Shown here: positions 11,640 to 21,545 of the stretch, one piece after another
Layout: each line of letters begins with the position of its first letter
Numbering within the stretch: position 1 is the stretch's first letter
NCBI RefSeq assembly: GCF_029784165.1
Contig: NC_073695.1
Span: forward strand, 247,292,089-247,356,088
Direction of reading: 5' to 3'
DNA from: Wyeomyia smithii
Lineage: Eukaryota > Arthropoda > Insecta > Diptera > Culicidae
Length of the DNA: 64,000 nucleotides
Notes under the pieces: generated by a model
Told to the model about the DNA's origin: nothing
What the model saw: only the letters and a program-made list of their open reading frames with translations
The model's database searches: none
Made by a program: the position numbers and the translations under genes

Positions 11640-11900
11640 TCTTAGATTCATGAATTAATCCTGCTGAAAATGCGGAAAATTGTGCTATTGAAAAATGTAG
11701 AGCCTTGTTAAACGCATATTTCGACTTATTAAAATTGAAAACAAGCTCAAATATCAGACGAAACCGGCGTATCGCATTCCACTGCATTGTCGAACATGTA
11801 CGGAAATTTTGGTAATTCTGTCCGGATCTGGCGCGTTCGCTTTTAGCCGTTTGGCCACTACAAATAGTAGTGAGTGTTCTGGTAGCGTGTGTGTATGATT
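11640..11900 (+). repeat. Diverged copy of the GCGGAAAATTGT repeat family
   Basis: Shares ATGCGGAAAATTGTG, then TATTGAAA-ATGTAGAGCCTTGTT and later GAACATGT-CGGA and GGTAGCGTGTGT blocks in the same order with 39640-39930. This copy lacks the GACGTA palindrome start. Confidence 0.5.
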
Positions 11901-12745
11901 GTTTTTTTTTTTTCATTCGTAAAATGTGTTGTTTGCTTGCTTACAAGAAAACAAGGATCATCCCGTTTTATCGTCAAAGGGCAATCCAAAATGAGTGTAA
12001 ATTAAACAAGGATGTGTTGTTTTGCCTGCTCGATACAATCACTGGAGGTATAACTTTTAGTAGTCCAGTATAAAAGCTAGCATGCAGAAATTTAGTCTTC
12101 GTTATCTCTCCGATCACTGTTGCAGAAGGATGATTTATTTTTACTCTTGATTGAGTTAAGCGCTGTATACCAAACATGGACCAATTAACAGTATCATGAA
12201 CGCCTATAACAAACACTGTGAGATTATAGACGTGACCATGTCCCAAAACGCATTGAAAAGCACGTTACAGGCTAAAACCGATCAGCATTAACGTATCTAT
12301 CATAATTAAATTGTAGTCTACCATTGATTGACGAAGTAGAACAAGCTAGGAAATCGGCAAATCGCTGCGCTGCATGCGACGATTTCAAAAAGCTCGTAGT
12401 CGTCCATAGCGGACGGACCAACAGAGGAAACCGAAGGACCGCGTACTGGTGATTGTAGATCACCTTCCACAGTGGTAGATTTTGGATCTCCCAGCTGCGT
12501 GGGAAGCACCGTCATACAGACGTGTATGCTTGGTTTCGCGATTTGCTCTTTGAATGCTCATTAGGCTGTATTTTGTCAAGGGGACAGAATTCGAACAAGT
12601 TATATATGAAGCATTTGTAGAGCTACTCTATTTCTACAAATTGTCTAAACACTAAAAAAATCGTGTAATATGGGAGATATGTAGCAGATAACCAGAGAAT
12701 TCAAATGACAAAATGAGGTACAGTTTAGTTAGAACGTATAAGAAA
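11901..12745. other. Spacer, nothing recognised
   Basis: Several 60-90 residue open frames on both strands overlap one another and show no domain. No repeat ends were found. Confidence 0.35.
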
Positions 12746-12747
12746 TA

Positions 12748-13731
12748 CACTGCCCATAAAAGCATAAGTGTCCATATGGAAATGCAAACAGTTGAGAAAA
12801 TTGCAAATGAAGTTCTAATCTTGAATTTATAGCAAATAACTATGGTTTAACTAAAAGTATGTTTTATTCAACTGTATATTCATGAGGTGAAGATTTGGGT
12901 ACTTTCATGAGTTCTAAGAACTTTCGCATGAATTCCAGGCCTGGAAATAGATGATGGGACTCGTTTGCCTTTATTTTTTCTCTATATACAAAAAATAAAA
13001 GCATATCTGTCTCTACGCTTTCCAAGACGGCTAAGGCATTTATAATTATTTCTTGTTGTGTCTGTCATGTGAACAATTTATTTTAATCCAACATAGAATT
13101 GCAATATAGCTATTTGATTTTGACGGATTGTAGCATGAACTGGTGCATGTTATTTACCAAAGAGCAACTACAGCTGATAGACGAAAACTTGTTCGACATA
13201 GAGTCTACAATGAAATCCCTTAAGAGTCCACAAGAAATTGATACAGACTAGTCCACAGATACAGATACACTCCTGAACATTTTTTTCTACTCATCCCAGA
13301 TGCTAAGAAGAATTTCCGGAAACAGTTGCCAGAAAAAACTTCACTTTAACTTTCGATTTTCTTTGAAAACACATATAAGTTTTATTCAGTTTTAATGACT
13401 CTAGCTTATTTTTAATTGAACCTTGCGAACATGAGCTGTGTTTTAATTTATTTTAGTCAATGATATTTGTATGTGAACAATTTTCTTTCAACTGATATCA
13501 AATGTGAAATGTTGTTTTTAAAAGACAATTGTGTATATACTTAGGATGGGACTCGTATGCCTTTATTTTCAATATGGGACAGGCAAGGTTTGGTATTTTT
13601 CCAGTATTTTTCAGAACAAACTTTCAAATTTCATCAAGGCACACGAAATTATGAACAAAACTAGATACATTGACAGCATAAACTCAGATTTGCCAAAAAG
13701 TCATATGGGACTCTTTTGCTTTTATGGGCAG
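12748..13731. mobile_element. TA-flanked MITE with ~30-bp terminal inverted repeats
   Basis: The left end CACTGCCCATAAAAGCATAA (12748) is the reverse complement, with a few mismatches, of the right end ...TTTTGCTTTTATGGGCAG (13731). TA dinucleotides flank both ends (12746-12747, 13732-13733), the Tc1/mariner target signature. The motif GGGACTC-T-TGCCTTTA recurs internally near 12955 and 13545. There is no transposase; the 984 bp are a non-autonomous element. Confidence 0.75.
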
Positions 13732-13928
13732 TACAGGTTGGTGCCAAATTGGCCATCAATTCTACTCGGTTTTCAAGTTGAAACTTTTTGTTTAAACAAA
13801 GCTAGCCAAATTGAAATAAACCTTTTTCAATGCATAATGAATGTCGTTTTTGTTCGTTTCTAGTTGTGTAAAGCAAATTTTCGCCAAAGTTTTTTTGTTC
13901 ATATATTTCAAGTAATTTTCATATTCAA

Positions 13929-14499
13929 TACATGAGGGGCTAGTTGGTCACAAACAAGCGGGGCTGGTTGGTCCTATGCACATCATCAATTATTTCAAGT
14001 AACCAAGTATATGCAATTCCAGGAACGGCGCATTTCGTGATGCAAACTAAAACCAAGCGCAAACAGCATATGCTCTGTTTAACAAAACCATTTATACTAA
14101 AGTCGCTCTTTACGCGAAGGACACGTGCCGCGTACTTTTCTCATGGTTTGGGATTTCGGAAAGCGAACGTTTAAACAAAAAACCAGAAGAGGTTTGACTT
14201 CCGCTGAGACCCTACAGGCTGCCGCAAATGCAGTGAGGAAGGATCACTGAATTGTCCTTCCGAAATAAAAATGGTCAATTTACCCCACACCCTGACCAAC
14301 TTACCCCAACTTGGGGGCTAGTTGGCCAATTTGACATCCACTCAAAAAACATGAAATATTTACAAAATCGTAGACTATTTCGAGTCGTTCATATTTTTTC
14401 TACATTTTCATGTAATTAGTTTTTGTCAAAACATTCCCTACAAAAAGTTACAGAACATTTTAACCAAAAATGACCAACTAGCCCCGCTCTACCCTATAT
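13929..14499 (+). mobile_element. Pogo-like element with remnant transposase
   Basis: Inverted ends carry GGGGCTAGTTGGTCA on the left (about 13934) and its complement TGACCAACTAGCCCC at the right (about 14470-14484). A diverged internal copy of the motif lies near 14280-14330. The interior keeps a short coding relic (separate entry). This is a pogo/Tigger-type internal-deletion derivative by inference; the exact TA-flanked ends are not certain. Confidence 0.6.
14164..14250 (+). pseudogene. Remnant of pogo-type transposase psq/HTH N terminus
   Basis: A 28-codon stretch reads RTFKQKTRRGLTSAETLQAA, then ANAVRKDH, then a stop. This matches the pattern of the pogo/Pipsqueak DNA-binding domain (basic Y/F-K-R-K, then a T-x-E-x-LQ-x-A helix). 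No other transposase domain survives within the element. Family assignment rests on motif pattern only. Confidence 0.5.
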
Positions 14500-14796
14500 T
14501 TTTTTGGAAAGAGAAAATTATTATCTACAACTTTGTCGAAGACGTCACACCGATCAAACAAACCGTTTTGGCCCCAGAAATATTTGTAATCATCAATACC
14601 TTCCCAAAAAAGCATTTTTAAAGCTTCTTGAAAATGAGTCGTGTTCCAAAAAATCAAACCAATAGCTTAAAATGACATCCTTTGCCTATAGAAACGTCTA
14701 TGCAAAGTTTTAGCCAATTTAAAAATGAAAATTAAAAAAAAATATTAAAACTGGGACATTTTTTGTGGAATTGCTCTGTGGTTAAATTTGAGTTTG
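14500..14796. other. AT-rich spacer, nothing recognised
   Basis: No gene, repeat end or promoter identified. Confidence 0.35.
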
Positions 14797-14804
14797 CTTG
14801 AGTG

Positions 14805-15178
14805 CACTGGCGTACCGTTGTGGGGGCGGCGGGGGCGGTCCGCCCCGGGTGTCACCCTCTAGGGGGTGACACCCATGAGGAAAATTTTTCATATGTGTCA
14901 CCTTCAAAAAATGGTGATATTCGTGAGATTAACTATCAATTTGGTGGAGGTCGCAGTGAAACGTTTGAAAATTATATAAATTTGCTTTTAAGAGTATAAT
15001 CTCAACATTTTTATTAAAAAGGGCAGATTTAGTACAGTTGAAAACGAACGTGCTAACTGACACAATTTTGGATAACAAAATGGTTTCACTGCAACCTGGA
15101 GGGGGTGACCCCAGAGAGAGAAAGGGGTGACACCAAACTTTTCCGCCCCGGGTGTCACCCGGTCACGCTACGCCCCTG
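14805..15178. mobile_element. hAT-type MITE with exact 8-bp target duplication
   Basis: Termini CACTGGCGTA and the complement of TACGCCCCTG form a short inverted repeat. The 374-bp element is bracketed by the identical octamer CTTGAGTG at 14797-14804 and 15179-15186, the hAT hallmark. Subterminal copies of CCGCCCCGGGTGTCACC and GGGGTGAC lie near both ends, as expected for transposase-binding repeats. There is no coding capacity. Confidence 0.85.
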
Positions 15179-15186
15179 CTTGAGTG

Positions 15187-15549
15187 GCAAGAAAATTTTA
15201 ACTGCTTCACAATCAAAAGACTTCACAATGTTTGACACAATTTCATCTCTCTTTCAACAGGGTCAATAACATATTGATCGTATTCCCAAACCTATTGCAA
15301 AAAATACATTGACATAAGATAGGCTGTTGAAATTCTGCGTTAACCTTGCGGTCGTGTTTTATATACAATCACTTCATCTATTTTTTCTATCCTTCCAAGC
15401 TTGTTTCTAGTTTTATGTATCATCAGTATCAGTATCATGTTTTTATCATTATTTTTCTCCTTAATTTTAACCTCGATCGTTTTCATGTACAGTTTTATTT
15501 TGATATTTAAATTCCAATTTCGTTTCAGTTTTTGTTCAAGCGTTTCACA
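15187..15549. other. AT-rich DNA between hAT MITE and mariner
   Basis: A minus-strand open frame here continues into the mariner end and has no domain. It could be the 3' UTR of the LINE fragment on the other side of the mariner, but this is not shown. Confidence 0.3.
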
Positions 15550-15551
15550 TA

Positions 15552-16680
15552 CAGGGTGACAAAAAAGTCCGCTCACACAGGAAAATCTCAATATTTCAAA
15601 GAATAAGAAGAAAATCTGAATCTGGCTTTCATAGCTTTATTTAGTTACTCATAAAGATACTTCACAGACGATATTTCGGAATTACACAACCTTTCTCTGA
15701 TCGAACCAGCTTCAGACGTCTCGGAATATCGTCGCAAGCGGCGCGCACGTGCTCCATCGGCATCTCGTCCCAGATTTTCGTGATAACTCGCTTGAATTGC
15801 TCCAAATTTATTATTTTATAGTCGTTCGGCTTCGACATCATGTATCCCCACACGAAATAATCCAGTGAATTCAGATCTGGAGATGACGGAGGCCATTCAT
15901 TATTCGGAATGAAATCGGTCAAGTTTTCCTCACACCACGCCTGAACAACCTTTGCAGTGTGGGATGGGGTGCCATCTTGCTGGAAGCAGTAGTAATCGTC
16001 TTCAAACAATAGTTCAGCTTGAGGCAGAACATTTTTATTCAAAACCGTGTCCAGGTAGTACGCTGCGTTGATTTTGACCCCTTTATCGATAAAAAATGAG
16101 AGGCAGTTTACCTCTCTTGCAAATGGCTCCCCAAACCATCACTGACGTCTTATTTTGGAACCGGGAAACGTTCAGCTTGCCCGCAGGAGCTTGCTGGAGG
16201 CTCACACTCCAAACTCGATCATGTTGGCGATTGACTCCGAAAAAATAATCCCGTCATCTGCGCGCCAACCGAGCAACTCCCGCGACCGTTGCTACCTCTT
16301 GTCCTTTGTAGCTTTGGTAACCCCATGAACCACCTGTTTTTGTACGGTGTAAGTTTCAAATCCTTGCGCAGAAGCAGACAAATTGATTCTAGGTTCATTT
16401 TAAGGTTCCTGGGCAGCTTTCGTGCCTAAGGTCTCTAGGTACCGATTTATGGTCCGGTACACGAATTTCCGGTTGATTCCGAGCGGTTTCAGGTGTTTGA
16501 ATATGTGTCCGGGTTTGTACCCTTTCACATATTCAGCGATAACAGCTGCTCTTAACTCTGCCATGGCTCACAAATCAATGTAAACAAACTGCACAGAAAC
16601 GAAACTGTGCCACTTTGGGCAGCAAAGTTTACCCTTTCATTTGACATATAGATGTCACCAGAGAGATTTTTGTCACCGTG
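15552..16680 (-). mobile_element. DD37D-type mariner element
   Basis: Ends are inverted: CAGGGTGACAAAAAAGTCC on the left, and the complement of a CACGGTGACAAAAATCTC end on the right. TA dinucleotides flank it at 15550-15551 and 16681-16682. At 1129 bp it has the length of a full mariner. It encodes a broken transposase on the minus strand. Confidence 0.88.
15662..16564 (-). pseudogene. DD37D mariner transposase pseudogene
   Basis: The frame starts with MAELRAAVIAEYVKGY (ATG at 16564-16562), an N-terminal helix-turn-helix region, and stops after about 54 codons at a TAA. Later pieces lie in other frames: KDLKLTPYKNRW, a GRVWSVSLQQ-like block with VMVWGAI, then an intact C-terminal block from about 16090 to 15662. 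That block contains QQDGTPSHTA and SPDLNSLDYFVW. Thirty-seven residues separate the second and third Asp, defining DD37D. The first catalytic Asp (FSDEK in relatives) reads FSES here, apparently through a deletion. Several frameshifts and stops make it non-functional. Transposase would act in the nucleus on the element's own ends. Confidence 0.88.
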
Positions 16681-16682
16681 TA

Positions 16683-17495
16683 GTGTTCACTGGATTGCTA
16701 CTATATGCGGTGTTCCTCCTTTCTGGAAGAATAAGTTGTCGTGTTTAGAACTTTCGATTTCTCCTCGCAAATACAGCTTAATAGATGTCTCAACGAGTCT
16801 CCAGCGGCTCTATTCCTAGCAGAGCACTTTTGTAGGGTGGCAGGTCGTTAGGATTACACCACCAAAGTCTTCTGAACGCACGATGGATAAACTTGTGCTG
16901 GATGGATTCAATTCTGCATTTGAACACAATTTCCTATGGTGATCAAACGACCGACATACATTCGAGTATTGATCGAACAAGGGGGAAATAAAGGGCACTT
17001 AAGCAGCTTGGATCACTGAAGTTAGAAAACTCGAATGAGAGTTGGCAGTCCAGCAATACGCCAATATCTTTGACTTTATCACAACGTTCAAATACCTGAT
17101 CATCTATGACGTAGTTGTGGAGAATTGGTCTTTTGAGTCGCCGATATGAGATCACACAACATTTCGAGACGCTCATTTTTAAGTAGTTTTTAGAGTTCCC
17201 TGCCATTGGTTTCTTTTTCTTAAATCGTCAGCATAAATGAGTATTCCCCATTCCAAGTATCGTCACATCATAGAAAAATAGTACAAACAGTTGTGGACCC
17301 ACATTGCTTCCTTGAGGTACGTCAGAGGATTGGATAAAATTGTTGATCCCACTTTCACGTAAAGCTGTTTGTTGCTCAAGTAAGAACGAAGCCAATTCCA
17401 AATTCTATTGTAAATTCCTAGACGGTGTAGCTCAGCAAGAAGGAAGTCATGATTACCGGAGTCAAACGCGACCTTAATGTCGGTGACATGCCAAT
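16683..17495 (-). pseudogene. LINE reverse transcriptase fragment
   Basis: On the minus strand, pieces appear in the proper order: TDIKVAFDSGNHDFLL (first catalytic Asp region), LRSYLSNKQLYVKVGS, VPQGSNVGPQLF, the catalytic YADD (about 17225), KDIGVLLDCQLSF, a LYFPLVRSILE block, then IESIQHKFIHRAFRRL and a PLETR block. Frameshifts and stops interrupt it throughout. The domain order is that of Jockey/CR1-type non-LTR retrotransposons. It belongs to the same family as the copies at 33283-34032 and 46305-47165. The 5' part is missing. The DD37D mariner abuts its 3' side, so it may have inserted into this LINE. Confidence 0.8.
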
Positions 17496-18130
17496 CGGGA
17501 CATAATAGTAGAGGGTGATTTGAGATTGGACTTAAGGGATATTACCTTTCCAGAAGTTTGATTGGCAAAACCAGCTTGCCGAAGTCCTCGAAGATTGTGG
17601 GTTGAAGTCCCGTATTCTTGTAAATCCAAGTTACACCTTCTGTTCTCGGTAATTTTCCGCATCCTTGTAAAACTACATTCATTGCCGTTTTATTAAACTT
17701 AATCACTAACGTGTTAGAGCAGTTTGTTTACCATATGTTTGAGCCTGGTTCAGCACATTTAAAACCCACACATCAAAAGGAAATGCTTTTTACTTCTCCA
17801 ATTCTTGGCCGATCTTCGATCTTGACTCGTCAAAAGATTGGAAAATTTGTCTATTTTCATTATATGGGACCTAAAGAGCCATTGGTTCCCATATGGTTCC
17901 CGTAAATCCGAATCTTCGAAACCATGTTCAAGAACGGGAATATGCTCCGAGATGGCCATTTCGGACAACTTATCAGATGGACTCGAAATGAATGAAAATC
18001 AACTCCTGGGGTGATTTAATTAATTTTAATACCAATGTTAGTCAGTTTTATTTACAATTGTTCTAATTTGTCTCACCGGAACTTGCTTCCGAAGATCCGG
18101 ATTTACAAGCCCCAGATGTGGTCACTGGTT
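17496..18130. other. Spacer, possibly decayed LINE 5' sequence
   Basis: No clear domain. A 62-residue minus-strand frame at 17474-17662 could be an unrecognisable continuation of the LINE. The rest shows nothing. Confidence 0.3.
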
Positions 18131-21100
18131 CATGTCGGTTTCGGAAAAAATATTGTCTTTGACCGGAAGTCTTAACAGATAGATTGTTTTTGTATTTTAA
18201 AACTAAACTTGCATTTTTCGGCGAATGCAGTTAATTTTATTTTAAATTTGATTGTTTCATCGTATTTCTCGGAAAATTTTACGTAAGAAACACATATCAC
18301 CCCGTGGTATTATGAGCCATTCTCAAGATATACCATGGAACGGGGTGAAATTGTAAATTTTTTAAAACAATTTCCAATTAACTAGCTTCATGTACATTTT
18401 TCCCGAAGTAGTATAATTTTAAAACAAGTACTGGTATGTGCTCCAGTAAACCTCTATGGCTATTGGTGAAATTTCTATCGTCTACTTCATGAAATAAATT
18501 CGATATTTCTATAAGGTACTATGAAGTAAATTGGGTTGAAATTGATCACCATTGAAATCCGTACATTCTTTTGGCGATGCGCTTTTTTTTTCGATATGCC
18601 AACGATAAATTATGATTTCTGTGCTAAAAAATATCATTCATAGCTAGTTTGGAAACAATAATAACGATATTTCAGGTTACAATTTGTTTATTTTGGTTCA
18701 CGAGCAGCTTGTTGCTAAATTTGCTCTTATTTGATCGTCGTTAGACCGATTTCAATTCGGTTTGTTGCAAAAGCTCAAAAACTAGCTCTGAAATTAAAAT
18801 CTTCGTGGTTTCCTGCGAAATCATCAGTATTTCTTCATTGGTACGGAATGATCATTGTTGAAAATTACATTTTTTGAGCTTTTATCAAACTTTACTCACT
18901 TCTCCAAATTTAAAGTAATTAACCCTCAACTAAGATTACTTAAAGTAAATTCAATACTTTTTTTTGTTATTTGGAAACTTGTTTGATCAAATTTGATTGA
19001 GTTTTGACTGAGCTAGAACAATTTTTCGAAAATATGAAAAATTGCACCGGGCATGCAAGGGTTAACTTCGACAGGTATGTGAATCATGCAAAAGTTGCGT
19101 TTAAGGACACGTTAACATTGCCTAGTGTTGTAAGAGCATTATCTTTAGATTAGTATTTTTTATCACGAATTTTCAGGTGATCAATTTCACCCCACCGATC
19201 AATTTCACCCCATTCCGCGGACGCATTTTTATGAAAAATTAATTACGAAATTTAAAACTACTTTCGTAAAAATGCTATATCTCGAGATTGGCTTATATTA
19301 CCACGGGGTGATAAGTGTTTCTTACGTAAAATTTTTCGAGAAATACGATGAAATCATCAAATTTAAAAAAAAATAACCGAAAAAATTGCCGAGAAAAGTG
19401 AATGGGTTATTCCATACGAAGTGACCACAAAAAAGTACAAACTTGGACACGACCATCCCAGATTTTGCTCTAAGTTGGAAGAATTATTCATCTACTGTCA
19501 CTTTGGAAAAATCTCAAATTTGGTGTCGATTGTAATACCCCCCGCTCTCTGGGACCCCCCTATTTATTGGAAAGTCACGCATTTTTTGTTCAAAATCTCT
19601 TTTTCCTTTTCCTTACAATTCATAGACGTAAGATGTCCGAAAAATACTGATAGGTGATTTTTGAAGAAAATAAACCAAGGAATCCAGAAAAAATAAGAGT
19701 TTTGATCGAAAGTGTTGCCAGATAAATTATTTTTGTATTTGAAAACTAAATTTACATTTAATAAAATTAATTATTAGAATATAAAAAGTTAATTTTATTT
19801 ATCAAATTATTAAGTTCTTAAATTATTAAAAATTATTAAATTATAAAAAATTTTTATTATTAAATTCAAAACTAAATTTCGTAATTTTTTTTTTTACAAT
19901 TTATATACGTAAGATACCCGAAAAATGGTGATAATGGATTTTTGAAGAAAATAAACCAAGGAATCCAGAAAAAATATTATTTTTGGCCGGAAGTGTTGCC
20001 AGATAGATTATTTTTGTATTTGAAAACTAAATTTGCATTTTTAGACATATGCAGATAATGTTATCTTGAATTTGAAGGTTTCATGGTATTTCTTGGAAAA
20101 TTTTACGTAAGAAACACTTATCATCCCGTGGAAATATGAGCCAATCTCGAGATATAACATATTTACGAAAATAGTTTTGCATTTCGTAATTAATTTTTCG
20201 TAAAAAAGTTATATCTCGAGATTGACTCATATTACCACGGGGTGGTGAATGCTTCTTACGTAAAATTTTCCGAGAAATACGATGAAACCATCAAATTTAC
20301 AATAGAATTAGCTGCATTACCCGAAAAATGCAAATTTAATTTAAAAATACAAAAATAATCTATCTGGTAGCAATTCCGGTGAAAAACAATATTTTTTTTT
20401 GGATTCCTTGGTTTATTTTCTTCAAAATTCACCTATCACTATTTTTCGGGTGTCTTACGTTTATAAATTATAAAATAAAATAATTACGAAATTTACAACT
20501 ATTTTCGTAAAAATGTAATATATCGATATTGGCTCATATCACCTCGGAATGATAGTTGTTTCTTACGTAAAATTTTCCAAGGAACACGATGAAATTATCG
20601 AATTTAAAACTAAAAAAAAATATTTATCTGGCAACACTTCCGGTCAAAACTTATATTTTTCTGGATTCCTTGGTTTATTTTCTTCAAAAATCATCTATCA
20701 GTATTTCTCGGGCATCTTATGTCTATAAATTGTGAGAAAAAGAAAAAAGAGATTTTTGGCAAAAATTGTGTGACTTTGCAACAAAGAGGGTGGTTTTACA
20801 GAGCGGGGGGTATTCCAATCGACACTAAGATTGGAATTTTTCCAAAGAGACCGTAGACGAGCAATTCCCCCAACTTTGAGCAAAATCTGTGATGGTCGTG
20901 CCCAAGTGGCATGTACACTTCGTATGGAATGACCCAAATTCAGTTTTAAAACACAAAAATAATTATATCTGGCAACACTTTCGGTCAAAAGCAATATTTT
21001 TCTGGATTCCTTGGTTTATTTTCTTAAAAAATCGTCTATCAGTATTTTTCCGACATCTTACGTCTATGAATTGTGAAAAAATAACGAAATTCACAACTTT

Positions 21101-21545
21101 TTTCGTAAAATGTTATATCTCGAGATTGGCTCATATTACCTCGGAATGATAGTTGTTTCTTACGTGAAATTTTTCAAGGAACACGATGGCATTATCAAAT
21201 TTAAAATAAAAATGGCTGCATTTGCCGAAAAATGTAAATTTAGTTTTCAAATACAAAAAATAAATAAATCTGGCAACACTTCCGGTCAAAAGTTATATTT
21301 TTTCTGGATTCCTTGGTTTATTTTCTTCAAAAACCGTCTATCAGTATTTTTACGACATCTTACGTCTATAAATTGTGAGAAACAGAAAAAAGAGATTTTT
21401 AACAAAAATTGCGTGATTGCAATAAAGAAGGGGGTCCTACAGAGCGGGGGGCATTCCAATCGACACTAAAATTGGGATTTTTCCAAAGAGACAGTAGATG
21501 AATAATTCTTCCAACTTTGAGCAAAATCTGTGTGATACATTACCA
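18130..21545. repeat. Mosaic of alternating direct and inverted repeats
   Basis: Three modules recur. (1) An ATTTTACGTAAGAAACACTT ... CACCCCGTGG ... TCTCGAGATATA block occurs near 18250, 19225, 20075, 20185, 20480 and 21080 in both orientations. (2) A GGCAACACTTCCGGTCAAAA plus TGGATTCCTTGGTTTATTTT block occurs near 18140, 19690, 19960, 20400, 20600, 20970 and 21270. (3) A GAGCGGGGGG-TATTCCAATCGACAC ... TTTGAGCAAAATCTG block occurs forward at about 19400-19560 and inverted at 20780-20950 and 21430-21540. The copies at 20075 and 20185 form a near-perfect palindrome. There is no coding sequence; it is probably a non-autonomous foldback family, not recognised by name. Confidence 0.75.
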
